Source of the DNA: Garcia nutans
Taxonomy: Eukaryota; Streptophyta; Magnoliopsida; Malpighiales; Euphorbiaceae
Assembly (NCBI GenBank): GCA_947685225.1
Contig: CANTUV010000009.1
Coordinates: forward strand, 2,418,001 to 2,482,000
Length of the DNA: 64,000 nucleotides
Reading direction: 5' to 3'
Part shown: positions 23,170 through 33,989 of the stretch, piece by piece
Layout: each line of letters opens with the position of its first letter
How positions within the stretch are numbered: position 1 is the stretch's first letter
Notes under the pieces: model-generated
The model's input: only the letters and a program-made list of their open reading frames with translations
What the model was told of the DNA's origin: nothing
Databases searched by the model: none
Position numbers and translations under genes: made by a program

Positions 23170-24846
23170 TGCGTGCCGTAAGCTATATGCAATTACCGCA
23201 AGTGCACGGGTCGCTCAAGTAATATAGTAGTGAGTGAGTTATCGTTCCACTGGGGACAAGGCTAAGTACTAGTTCAAACCTTGATCGTTGTTTAGCAAAT
23301 TAATAGTTGTGTGATGTGATGTTTTGTAATTAAAAACAACTAAATTAATAACTGGAAGTAAGGGAAAATTAAATGTTATACAAATAGGATTGATGATAAG
23401 AATACTACCCAGATATTGAATCCCCCTAGTCTCAATGATATTTATAAACAATCAAGTCAGTTAAATCATTCAGTAGAATTGAGTTGGCATTCCTCTAACT
23501 TAGATTAAAGCCTCTCTCGAGTGGATTAATCCCTAATCACTAAGTAGAGTGCTGGAATCTCTTCTCAAACACAATTAAATAGATCTTGCATTAAGAACAA
23601 GGAACTATAAACCAAAGGATCTTGTAGGTCTATCTCTAGCACCCCAATCAATCCTCAACCCTTATGAGTAATCAATTCATATTAAGCTTTCTCAAGTCAA
23701 TAATATGAAAATAACAACCAATCAATAAGCATGCTATTATCAATTGGAAATAACATCAAGTATCATAAGAATAAAACAACTTAATTAAATGATTCAACTG
23801 AATATAATTGTTCAATTCATACAAATTGGCTAGGGTTCATCAATATCTAGATAGAGAAAGAATTAGTTTATATTCAAAGCTAGAAAAACAGAGCAATATA
23901 AATGAGTAAGAGAAGCCAAACAATTCATGGCAGTGAATCTGTATTTCTTCACTTAAGCTCTTGGTTCTTGGTTTAGGGCTTGTGGAAGATGTGAATCTCT
24001 CTTCAAACTCAACTCAACACCCTTCTCCTTGCTCCAACAGATGACTCCTCCTCCTCTTCTTTCTTCTCTGTTTCCAGAAATGCTCCAGCAAAAACTGCTG
24101 TTCTTCTCCCCCTCTTCTCTTTTTATTTCCCTCCAAATCTCCAGCCCATACCTCCAGCTCACTAAACTCATCCATTGTCTACCACTTTCCCTTGGTTCAT
24201 CACTCTTTTCCCTGATTTAGGCAAGCTCTCCTTTTCTTGTTCTTTCTTTTTGACAAAGGCCAGCTGTTGTCCCCCACTTATTCCCCAATCAGTGCAAAGA
24301 ATTTCACTTTTCGACAGGTGACAAGCCCATGTCACTGGACGTGTCATAGGCACTGTGATTCTGAACAAAGGGCACGCCCATTGACACGCCCGTGTTACTG
24401 GGCGTGTCACAGCTACTGTAAGTTTGAATAAAAGGCACGTTCCTTGGTACGCCCGTGGTACCGGGCGTGTGACAGCTACTGTGAGTCTGGATGAAAGGCA
24501 CGTCCACTGACACGCCCGTGGTCCTGGGCGTGTCACAGCTACTGTGACTCTGGACATATGACACGTTTGGTGACATGCCCATGCAACTGGACGTGTCATA
24601 GCCACTGAATGCAGTAACAAGGGTACGTCTATTGACATGCCCGTGTTCATGGGCGTGTCCATTGAAAGATTTTGCTCTTTTCTTCTACTTTCATCCGTAA
24701 TTGCTTCGAAATGACCAAATGCCTCAAATTATCGAGAATTCCTGAAATTAATCTTAAAATGCACTTTGAACAAACAAATTAAACTCAATTGGATAATAAT
24801 CATATTAAGAAATGTGAATAAAATATCATTAATTGTGTACTTATCA
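23170..24846 (-). repeat. Right LTR (5' LTR) of Athila element
   Basis: 1677 bp, TGATAAGTACA...GGCACGCA on the minus strand. It carries the hairpin minisatellite at 24310-24664. The plus-strand sequence immediately to the right (ACTAGATCCACTGATATG) is pararetrovirus leader. Confidence 0.9.
24310..24664. repeat. 63-bp hairpin minisatellite in right LTR
   Basis: The counterpart of 15893-16247 at offset 8417, with the same unit count. The few substitutions mostly alter or restore stem pairing (for example GACACG against GATACG in the fourth unit). Confidence 0.9.
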
Positions 24847-25252
24847 ACTAGATCCACTGATATGAAGAAACACTTTTGAGAGTATTTAATCCAACTCAGA
24901 CAAATCAAAAGGGCATTGTCCTGTTAAATGCCCATGAAGAGGCTGTGAGTGGACTATGCATGAGATTAGTCTATGTTTAAGAGCCTATGCAGACCCATTC
25001 ATCTGTGTTCATGGAGTTAGTATACTTTGATCTTTACTCTGATCTTGTGTATGGTATTTCACTATACCATATACATGCAGAGATTTGAACATCAGAACTC
25101 TCTATGAGCCCAAATCACCCCTAGGATCTCTAGGTCTAGGAAATTATCTACCATCAGTAGCTGGGTGATATCTGCTTCTACTTCATTAGAATCAAAATCT
25201 TCAGTTTCAGAATCTTCTGAAGAGTCAGATGTGACATTAAAAGCCATCTCCT

Positions 25253-25760
25253 AGCCATAGCCTAGCCCATCAGCTAATTATCCAAACTTCTCAAGAAAAA
25301 TCCACCACCTTGGACAAAATCTCAAACCCAAGTAGTTCAAACCATTAAACAAATGTCCTTAAAACCTATTTATCTCCATATCCCTTCTACAAGACTCAAA
25401 ATTTTACAAACAAATACAAGTAATGAATTTTGGGGTGTCGTTTTCCTTGAAGAAATTGATGGAAAATGATATTATTGTAGACATACAATTGGATAGTTTA
25501 AAGACAGTGAAAAATATTACCATTCCACTTATAAGGAAATCTTAGTTGTTAAGTATGAAATAAAGAAATTTGAGTTTCATCTTTTTGGTAACCATTTCTT
25601 TATCCTTTTTTATAATACCTCTTTTCCCAGAGCATTTGATTTTAAATACGAAACTCTACCTCCACAGTAGCTATTAAGGTTACAAGAATGGTTTACTTGT
25701 TATGATTTTTCAGTCCAACACATAAAAGAAAAAACCAATCTTTATTCCTGAATTTTTGTC
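25253..25760 (+). pseudogene. Pararetrovirus RNase H region, copy B
   Basis: It parallels 13765-14290 of copy A, with shared segments such as SNEFWGV-FLEEID and KYEIKKFEF. Stops and small indels interrupt it. Confidence 0.65.
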
Positions 25761-25815
25761 TAGGCTAGCCAAACTTATTGTCCTTATCACCCAGACTCAG
25801 TCCTTTCCTCTCATT

Positions 25816-26898
25816 ATGATGAATACCAGACCACCCAGTTCCCCAAGTTATATAGATAAAGCTCTCACTTATGAATTTGTACAATTTCTTCCTGGTTTTC
25901 ATTCTTCTAACCCAAGTTCTATTCATCACTTTACAAGAACCCATCTCTTGATTTATCTTTCTGAAGTTCATAATTATTTTCACATTAATTCTAAGCTTAA
26001 TCATTTTTATCCAGAGTACCCATGGTTTCTTGTTTACCATTTGTTTCCTTCTAATACAAAGATCCATTCAAAATTATGGTTATTATAGTGTTATTCGATA
26101 CTATATCACTATGCTATTGAAATCCCCATCATGAAGATGATCAGTTTCCTTCAGAATGAAGCTAACTCCAGCTCCTTCCCTTGGCGATATTTTGAAATGG
26201 TTTGATTCAATTCCTAGTTGGGTCAAAAGGTTCAAGACTATTGCCAGACATTATAAAGTTTGGGATAAGACAGAGGATGAGATCCAGAATTTTCATTCTA
26301 TCTTCATTTTTCATAAGTCATATTTTCAATATCCCAGAACAGGAGTTCTCTGGTCTCAGAACTTAGCTTTTGAATGGACATCCTTTACAGGACAACTTTT
26401 TCAAAAGGAAGCCATCTAGACAGACTTAAAGATGCTCCTCTATCAATTCAATAATTCACCTTTAAATATTAGGACTCCATTAATTTGTACATCCCTTGTT
26501 TTTGATAGAAATTAGGCCACTACAATAGACACAATATTTGATGAAGCCAGACACAGATTTGAAGCAGCAAAAAAAAAAAGATTTAAAGAGACTACCACTG
26601 AGCTTCTTTTTTAGCTCACAGGAGAATACTTTATTGATAATGATGTTGATTTCAGTGGACCTCTTAGTTAAACAGATGATATTCCATCCAGCTCAGCAGA
26701 CGCACCTGTACAAAGCAATTTAGACGATTCAAAAACAACTCAAAGAGATATTGAAGAATCTCTTGCTAGCTCAACACCCACCAGACAAGATATGGACAGA
26801 CAAATGACTGAAGATAATTTAATGGTCCCAGCTCATTATGATTCAGACTCATCTGATTATCAAAACATGAACCTATCACCTTCTCACTTTATTTAGTG
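25816..26898 (+). pseudogene. Pararetrovirus 3' ORF of unknown function
   Basis: From MMNTRPPSSPSYIDKAL at 25816 the frame runs to a stop near 26086. It then continues after a shift (26156-26419: SLGDILKWFDSIPSWVKRF and YPRTGVLWSQNLAFEWTSF). An acidic, Ser/Thr/Asp-rich tail ends at about 26898. It follows RNase H and precedes the promoter, the place of the second ORF in florendovirus-like elements or the transactivator/inclusion-body gene in caulimoviruses. I recognise no domain. It is broken by stops and frameshifts. Copy A lost this part except its first codons. Confidence 0.55.
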
Positions 26899-26939
26899 GC
26901 TACAACATTATCAGTTGTTTTTAATTATTGTTGCTTTTT

Positions 26940-27233
26940 AGAATGTTTGTACTATTTTCTTTTTGACTTTGGTTGTTATAATTTTAGCTTTCCAGAGTGG
27001 ATGTCTTATTCCCACTCATATCTGTAATGCTTAATGATGTAAGAGCTTACGTGTGTTGTTTATTTGTATCTTAGCTCCTCCTTCTATATAAGGAGCTTAG
27101 TTTGTATTTAGAGAGATCAAAAGAGATAGAGATTTTATCCTTTCTTCTCCCTATTGTGATTAATAAACTATGAGTTTCTAAATTTCCTTCTTCTCTTTCC
27201 TCTATACTTTTCTGTATATTATTTGTTAGACTA
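26940..27233 (+). promoter_or_regulatory. Pararetrovirus pregenomic RNA promoter and poly(A) signal
   Basis: A TATATAA box lies at 27085-27091 in CTATATAAGGAG. An AATAAA signal lies at 27162-27167, about 75 bases downstream. A close pairing of TATA box and poly(A) signal is typical of Caulimoviridae, where transcription makes a terminally redundant RNA. The conserved leader follows from about 27234. Confidence 0.7.
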
Positions 27234-27468
27234 GATCCATTGATATGAAGAAACACGTTTGAGAGTATTTAATCCAACTCAGACAAATCAAAAGGGTATT
27301 GTCCTATTAAATGCCCATGGAGAGGCTGTGAGTGGACTATGCATGAGATTAGTCTGTATTTAAGAGCCTATGCAGACCCCTTCATCTGTGTTCATGGAGT
27401 TAGTATGCTCTGTTCTTTACTCTGATTCTGTGTATGATATTTCACTATACCATAAACTTGCAGAGATT
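27234..27468 (+). mobile_element. Pararetrovirus copy C, leader only
   Basis: Third copy of the leader (GAGAGTATTTAATCCAACTC and GGCTGTGAGTGGACTATGC blocks). It loses similarity at about 27468, roughly 20-30 bases after the CACTATACCATA word and short of the primer-binding site. The following 78 bases are unrelated and lead to the Copia element. Confidence 0.8.
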
Positions 27469-27546
27469 TTTTTCTTCTTCTTCATGATTTGGGATTGGAA
27501 TTGGAATTGAATTCTATTTGTTTACTCCGATTTTGTTTGGCTTTTC

Positions 27547-27868
27547 TGATATAGTGACTAACTGTGATGAACAAAATATTAACAAAGAAAGGAAAAGAGA
27601 AAATAGAGTTGGTGTGCAAAGTACTCTTCTTCTATTGAACTTTCTGTAATGAATTCTTTTTAACTTGCATAACAAATTGAGCTCTCATGTTTATATACAG
27701 AAAAGTCAGCTAAAACTAATTGCATCTAGAACTTAACAAATTGTAACTAACTTCACCACATCAGCAACAAGTATAACAAAATTCTTCTTCACTTGCTCAG
27801 CTCTGGTATGAGCTGAATTATCCAGTACATCTCAGCTAATTGGTTATTGGTACACCTCTACTCTGTTA
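27547..27868 (-). repeat. Left LTR (3' LTR) of Copia element
   Basis: 322 bp. On the minus strand it starts TAACAGAGTAGAGG and ends CACTATATCA, so the termini are TA...CA rather than TG...CA. The right LTR has the same start. Confidence 0.85.
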
Positions 27869-28249
27869 GCCCCCCCTCAACCTAGAGTATATATGTTTTG
27901 TATGCCCTGCTTGGATATTGATTCAATAAAGGGTCTAACAGCCACTGGTTTAGTAAGGAAGTCATCCAGTTGACTGGAAGAAGATGTTGGTAGCAGATGA
28001 ATGATCTTAGATTGCAACTTCTCTAAAACCACATGACAATCTATTTCGATGTGTTTAATCTGTTCATGGTAAAAATATAAATTGATGAATTATTATCACA
28101 ATACAATAAAGCAGGAATGGAATTACTTATGCCAAGATCAATTAACAAATACAAAAGCCAATGTACTTCCCAGGTGGTAGCAGCTAGAGCTCCATACTCA
28201 ACTCCTGAGCTCGATCTAGAAATTATTGTCTGTTTCTTAAATTTCTAGG

Positions 28250-28514
28250 ATATAAGAGATTCTCTTAGAAATTCACAGTAACCCAAGATGGACCTATGAG
28301 TATTTGAACAAGAGGCTCAATCTGAATATGAAAAAGCCTTTAATTGAAGAATGGTGGCTGCTGAAAAAAAATAGACCTTGATCCGGAGAACCTTGATGTA
28401 TCTAAGTACCTTGTATGCTGCTTGCAGATAAACATTAGAGGGTTTGTCAAGAAATCGACTAAGTTTTTGTACACCATAGCTTATATCTGGCCTAGTTTTG
28501 CAAAGATAAAGCAA
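28250..28514 (-). pseudogene. Copia RNase H fragment
   Basis: The minus-strand frame reads LYLCKTRPDISYGVQKLSRF and AAYKVLRYIK, the stretch linking Copia RT to RNase H. It is broken by frame changes around 28400 and ends in degraded sequence. Confidence 0.75.
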
Positions 28515-28594
28515 TTTTCCAACAATTCTCCTAGATAGTGTAATGTCTGGCAGTAGTTGTGCATTCTCAACACTAAGCTTCTATGATGGGACCA

Positions 28595-28957
28595 TTAGAG
28601 TGGTTGGTGGTTTGCAATTAGTAAAGTGGTTGGTGGTTTGCAATTAGCAAAACCATACTCCTCAAGCAAATCTAAAGTATATTTTCTTTGGCATATATTG
28701 ATCCTTGTGGAAGACCTGGCCACTTCCAGCCCAAGAAAGAATTTCAAGTTACCAAGATCTTTAATCTTGAATGCCTCATGTAGAAAAGCTTTAACTGCCA
28801 CTATTTGATCCATATCATTGCTAGCTAAGATAACATCATCTACATAAATATTTAGAGCAATGAAGTTGCTACCAGATTGTTTTAGAAACAATGAGGAATC
28901 AGACTTAGCTTGTATGAATCCATGGCTGAGCAAGAGTCTGTGAGCTTTGCATTCCAT
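28595..28957 (-). pseudogene. Copia reverse-transcriptase fragment
   Basis: 120 codons with LNIYVDDVILASND, containing the intact YVDD catalytic box, and KDLGNLKFFLGLEVARS, both diagnostic of Copia RT. The upstream RT part (to about 29150) is present but broken by stops. Confidence 0.85.
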
Positions 28958-30063
28958 TGTCTACTAGCTTGATGCAACCCATATAAGGATTTTTGTAGCT
29001 TACAAACCATTGATTTAGAGTTTGAACTAAGACCAGGTGGAAGTTACATATAGACTTCTTCATTCAAATCTCCCTGTAAAAATGCATTATTGATATCAAG
29101 TTGCTCTAAAAACTAACCTTTAACTGTTGCTGCTGCTAAAAGTGTTCTAATGGTTGTCATTTTTGCCACTGGGCTAAAAGTATCAAAAAAAAAAATCCAC
29201 TCTCTCTTACTGTGTATAACCCTTGGCAACCAAACAAGCCTTACACCTATCTATTGTTCCATCAGCATTGTATTTAACTCTATAAACCTACTTACAACCA
29301 ATAGCATGCTTGTTTGGTGGAAGCTTAGTGAGTGTCCATGTGTTATTGGCCTGCAAAGCTGTGATTTCTGCCTCCATAGCATATCTCTCCAACACTGCTA
29401 CTTAATTGCTTCATTATAAAATTTAGGCTCTTTTATGTTGGATAAATGAATGCATAGGCTTTGTGAGGCTGGGATAAATAAGTATAAGAGTGGACTGAGG
29501 CAATGTGGCGAGGTGAGGTGTGTTTTGGAGGTTGGAAGGAGATACGCTTGCAATCTTGTAGATAATGTGGTGGTTGCCTAGTTCTGCTAGATTTTCAAGT
29601 CTGAGAAGTATCTGTGGTTATTGGTGGTTCTGAAATATCAGGTGGATTGGAAAAGTGTGTTTGGTTAGATGAATGTGAATTTTGGTTAAGAGATTGGTCA
29701 ACAACAACAAGTGAGTGAGACACTTGATTGGGTATAGTTTGGTTAGTGGTGGCAGGTTCACGATTAGCGGAGTTAAAAGTGTGGTCAGCGGTAGCATGTA
29801 TGTGATTAGTGTTGGTAGTAATATTTTTGACAGAAGTTGCATTAGTTAACAGATCAGAAAAATCATAAGATTAATCAGCCATTACCAAAGATGCATCACA
29901 GTCAATATTGTGCATCGAATAAGAATGATTAGGATTAGATTGCAGAGGACAGATAAGCTCATGAAATACAACATTCTAGAAACTAAAGACTAAAACCTTT
30001 AGTGTTTGGTGGATAACCAAGAAAGATACGTGAAATTTCTCAATGATCAAATTTAGTTCTGGT

Positions 30064-30900
30064 TTAATCTATGGTTGATGTGTAAGTAAGGCAGCCAAAC
30101 AATTTGAGCATGGAAAAATCTGGTTTTATGTTATACAATGTTTCAAAAGGTGTAATATTTTTAACAGGTGATGGTGATCTGTTTATGAGGTAAACAACAT
30201 GAGAAACACAATGACACCAAAAATTGAGAGGCAAACCAGATTGAAATTTCAATGCTTTAGCCACATTCATTAAATGCTGGTTTTTTCTCTCTACAACAAC
30301 ATTTTGCCGTGGAGTATAGGTGCAAGAGGCTTGGTGAATAATGCCTTTGGACTCAAAAAATTGGGGCATATGAAATTCCAACCCATTATTGGTTCGAATG
30401 GTTTTAATTGTTATTTGAAATTGGGTTTGAACAAACTGAATGAAGTTTTAAGGTGTGTTCTAGCTTCTGATTTGAGTTTTAGAAAGAATACCCATGTAAA
30501 TCTTGTTTTGCCATCAACCACAGTCAAGAAATACCTATGGCCATATTAAGATTCAACTTTTGTTGGGCCGCAAATATCCATATGCACTAAATCAAAAGGG
30601 TTCTGAACAGAAGTACTCAAAGGAAAGGATAACTTTTTTTATTTTGCTAAGTGACTAACAGAACAATGATCAATATCTGAAGAGATTATGCTTGAATCTG
30701 AGTTTTGTAACAATTTTCAATCTATTTACAGATAAGTGGCCTAATCTGTAATGCCAAAGTTGAAAAGACACAATGGAATTAACAGAAGCATTATGAGTAG
30801 AAGATCTTGTTGAAACATTGACTCTTGAAAAGGATGAATGAGATGATATAACCCATAGATTTTCTTATCTAATCCAATCATCTTCGAGAATTGAAGATCC
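30064..30900 (-). pseudogene. Copia integrase fragment
   Basis: At 30064-30381 the frame includes PRQNVVVERKNQHLMNVAKA, where the last acidic residue of the DDE catalytic triad lies (VVERKNQH), and LINRSPSPVKNITPFETLY. The upstream core and zinc-binding part lie at 30400-30900 with stops. Confidence 0.75.
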
Positions 30901-31292
30901 TAAATGAGACAAAAATAAAGTGGTAAAATCAAACTGAACTGTTTGTTAGAAGTTAATTTGCTGGCAAATATCAAATTGAAATTGAAATTGGGAAATAGTA
31001 GAACATCAGGTAAGATGAAATCTTTGGATAAGTGAACAGTGCCAATATGAGTTACTAGGATTTTTCGGCTATTTGGCAGGTTAACAAAGACATTTGTAAC
31101 AGGTCTAGAAGTGGAGAAAAAACAATTTGAACACACAGCATGGTCTGTGGCTTCTGAGTCAATGATCCAAGTGTTCTTGTGAATTTTTGAATTAACTAAG
31201 CAAGAGTTACCTGAATCAACTGGTATTGGTGTGAAAGATGTGGATATGGTATTGACTTTGGGACTGTTATTGATGCTTGCTGTTTTGGACAT
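30900..31292 (-). pseudogene. Copia protease fragment
   Basis: The frame carries NTWIIDSEATDHAVC. Copia proteases have WIIDSGATDH here, so the active-site glycine has become glutamate. The usual LPDVLLFPNFNFNLI segment follows, as expected between protease and the pre-integrase region. Confidence 0.75.
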
Positions 31293-31389
31293 TGATCTGA
31301 TACAAGTTCTGACCAGTGCCTACACTAGTTCTGGAGTAAAAAATACTAGGTTCTGCAATTTTGGCCATTGCTGAGCCAAATTGTCTCTC

Positions 31390-32072
31390 ATGCTGTACAG
31401 CTAATGAAAAAACTTTGTTTATACTAGGAAAGGGCTACATCAACATGATTTGAGATCTAATAGTAGAAAAATTCTCATTCAATCCCTTCAAGAACTTGAT
31501 TACATATCATTTTCTTGATTTCTCCTAACAGCCTTTATAGCTTCACAGTTGCATTATGGATTACATAAATATACAGGTATGGGCCTTAAATTCACTAGTT
31601 CATCCCAAATTACCCTTATATGAGTAAAATAATCCGTGACACTGAGTGCATTTTGATGAAATGCATATAATTACTCTTGACGATCAGAAATTCTAAATGC
31701 ATCTCCTTGAGAAAATCTAGCACATAAGTCATTCCACACATCTACTGCATTATCTAACCATACAATACTCTTATGAATGGAAGGTGATGAAACTGAATGA
31801 TAAAGCAAAGAAAGTACCATTGTATTGCAACGTTCCCAAACAACATATGTAGGATCATCCTTTGATGGTACTGAGATTGTTCCGTCAATAAACTTCAGCT
31901 TGTTCTTTTACAAAAGAGCCATTCTCATAGCTCTGGCCCATGGATGGTAGTTTGCTCCTGACAGAATTGGTGAAACTAACACCAATGATGGATTTTCATT
32001 CACATGAAGATAATAAGGACTGTTGAGATCATCTTTCTTTGTCGTTGTAGTAGTTATAGATGGATCAGCCAT
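31390..32072 (-). pseudogene. Copia gag fragment
   Basis: It starts with ATG at 32072 (MADPSITTTTT), then NSPYYLHVNENPSLVLVSP and SGANYHPWARAMRMALL, the classic start of plant Copia gag. A stop follows in frame (TAA near 31910). Further gag sequence (VWNDLCARF) is readable to about 31390. Confidence 0.8.
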
Positions 32073-32219
32073 TCCAAAAAGGAAAAAAAAAATAGATCAA
32101 CAAACACAATAGCTAAAGAAGAAAATTGAAAGGAGATAATCGATTTTGATTAAAAGAAAAGGAGATAATCGATTTTGATGAAAAGAGATCAAATGTTGTT
32201 GTTTTTGTTATTTTTCATA

Positions 32220-32231
32220 GCTCTGATACCA
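32220..32231 (-). promoter_or_regulatory. Primer-binding site of Copia element
   Basis: Minus-strand TGGTATCAGAGC, complementary to initiator tRNA-Met, directly adjoining the LTR end at 32232 with no spacer. Confidence 0.9.
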
Positions 32232-33609
32232 TGATAAAGTGACTGTGATGAACAAAAGATTAACAAAGAAAGGAAAAGAGAAAACAGAGATGGTTATTTA
32301 CAGAAATGTCAATTAAAACTTGTAGGTTTTTTAAGGGAGCTTAAGAAAATGGCTCAATTTTATTTCAGTCAAAGATTTGTAAAAAAAAATAATGAAATCA
32401 AAATCTATAAAATATGATATAAACTATCTAATAAAACTACTTTGATTTATTTTTTTAAAATTTAAATTTTTTTTATTTGATCTTGCTTGTTTTATGCCGC
32501 AAATGATTGATATTTTTAATACTCATTCTTACATCGTTTGCTGCAAACTTGATGCTATTCTCTAAATTTATTTTTTTATATTTTATCAACCTCCTCCTTA
32601 GTGGTATCACTTTTTTTTAACATAAAAAATCTTCTATTTTTTTTTTAATTTCTAACAAACTAAATAAACAAAAAGACTTATAAAATTATAGCATAAAATT
32701 TTAGCAGTTTAAAGACTTGCTTTAGATCCCTTCATTTTTTATTTTATTTTATTGGAGTTTATAAATTTACTGGTCACTTTATTATTTTTGTATTACAGTT
32801 TATAGATATATGGTCTTCATCATTTTTGTATTTTACTGTAGTTTTTAGGCATACTGATCTTCGTCATTTTTATATTTTGTTGCAGTTTATAAAAATTCTA
32901 GTCTTTATCAAATTTTGCCTTTTAAAGATTTATTTATGTCACATTAATCATATTTCAGTTTATAAATTTGATGATCCTTTGAATGAGCTTATGGTCATGA
33001 TTATGATTGTGGTTGTAAATATGGGCATAGTTGTAGTTTATGGTTATAGATATAGTTGTGGTTGTGATTATAGTCATGAATATGGATATGACTATAGTGA
33101 AAGATATTGTTATGGTTATAGTTATGGGCATGTGTAAGTTGTAGGTATTATTATAAAAACTTCATAGGTCCCTCTTCTTTTTTTTCTTTTTTTTTTTCAT
33201 TTTTCTTCATCTCAGATCCCTCAAAGATCAAAAAGTTTTGCTATCACTGTTGGTTTTTAAAAGAAGCTTAAGAAAATGGGTCAATTTTATTTCAATCAAA
33301 TATCATATTTATACATGAATTTGTAACAAAAAAAATCAAAAAAAATCTAATATAAACTATCAAATAAAACTACTTAGATTTTTTTTTTAAATTTAAAATT
33401 TCTTGATTTGATCTTGCTTGATTTTACGCTGCAAATGAGAGATATTTTCAACAAAACTAACTGCATCTAAAACCTAACAACTTGTAACTAACTTGATCAC
33501 ATCAGCAACAAGTATAACAGAATTCTTCTTCATGTGCTCAATTCTGGTATGAGCTAAACTATCCAGTACATCTCAGCTAATTGGTTATTGGCACACCTCT
33601 ACTCTGTTA
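32232..33609 (-). repeat. Right LTR (5' LTR) of Copia element, split by insertion
   Basis: Parts 32232-32320 and 33454-33609 together match the left LTR. The middle is occupied by the element at 32321-33453. The two LTRs show clear divergence and small indels, so this insertion is older than the Athila one. Confidence 0.85.
32321..33453. mobile_element. TRIM-like small LTR element nested in the Copia LTR
   Basis: 1133 bp flanked by the 5-bp duplication AAACT (32316-32320 and 33454-33458), with TG...CA ends. Direct terminal repeats of about 200 bp (32321 to about 32522, and 33248-33453) share AGCTTAAGAAAATGG, CAATTTTATTTCA and TTTGATCTTGCTTG. The interior of about 725 bp has no gag or pol. 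It has a short array of about 45-bp units around AGTTTATA...TCTTCATCATTTTT (32745-32920) and a low-complexity Tyr/Gly/Val frame (32826-33137). No clear PBS was seen. The size and ends fit a terminal-repeat retrotransposon in miniature. Confidence 0.75.
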
Positions 33610-33614
33610 TTTTC

Positions 33615-33981
33615 ACAAGTCTTTTGTCTAAAAAATTATAAATCAATACGACTTGTTTTCAATGGCCACAACTAGTTTTGTCTGCCTATGCAATCTCATC
33701 TCCTTCCTCAAAAAGACGATGTCATTTTGATATAACTATAGCCTGAACTCTTCCTTGCCAATTTTTGCACAGAATAGACCAGCAACGAAGATTCATAGAT
33801 CTCTAATTCTCTATCTTACGGGAATCCAAAATCTAGAGCTCAAACTACTAAAAGGGCTTGTACTTCAAGCTTTGATGCTTTTTCAAACGAAGAAGAATTT
33901 CTAAGAAAATTCAAGAACTAGCGCTCAAATTTCAGCTTTCCAATAATAACGAAGTGGATTTGAGATGAGATATAGTTTTTG
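33615..33981. other. Unassigned single-copy-looking sequence
   Basis: Less AT-rich than its surroundings, without a long ORF. It continues, across the Copia insertion, the 78 bases at 27469-27546. No homology is recognised. Confidence 0.4.
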
Positions 33982-33989
33982 ATTCTAGA

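Larger units (their letters stand above)
14753..24846 (-). mobile_element. Athila-type (Ty3/Gypsy) LTR retrotransposon lacking pol
   Basis: A 10.1-kb element on the minus strand. Its order is 5' LTR (23170-24846), PBS (23143-23160), gag-protease (23028-20590), spacer with hairpin minisatellite, a second ORF (19107-17659), polypurine tract (16431-16444) and 3' LTR (14753-16429). The LTRs align without net indel (constant offset 8417) and differ only by scattered substitutions, so insertion was recent. No reverse transcriptase, RNase H or integrase is present between gag-pro and the second ORF, so the element is non-autonomous. The right LTR abuts pararetrovirus leader at 24847. Confidence 0.88.
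24847..27233 (+). mobile_element. Endogenous pararetrovirus copy B (rearranged)
   Basis: The leader (24847-25125) matches copy A from 8694 and copy C from 27234. It stops exactly where the primer-binding site should start. An inverted piece of the middle polyprotein region (25141-25250, matching about 11113-11225) follows, then a forward RNase H region (25253-25760) and a 3' ORF (25816-26898). The promoter region (26940-27233) leads into copy C. Most of the movement, coat, protease and RT regions are missing. Confidence 0.8.
27547..33609 (-). mobile_element. Copia LTR retrotransposon, degraded
   Basis: It is bounded by the 5-bp target duplication TTTTC (27542-27546 and 33610-33614). The minus-strand order is 5' LTR, PBS, gag, protease, integrase, reverse transcriptase, RNase H, polypurine tract (27869-27880, TTGAGGGGGGGC) and 3' LTR. 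Integrase before RT defines Copia. Without the nested 1.13-kb element it is about 4.9 kb, a normal Copia length. Many stops make it inactive. Confidence 0.9.

Noticed and set aside
29618..29842. Leu/Thr/Pro-rich minus-strand frame
   Set aside because: It lies in the variable linker between Copia integrase and RT and is a shifted reading of degraded sequence.
32826..33137. Tyr/Gly/Val-rich frame resembling a glycine-rich protein
   Set aside because: It is low-complexity interior of the TRIM-like element, with no conserved domain or independent gene signal.
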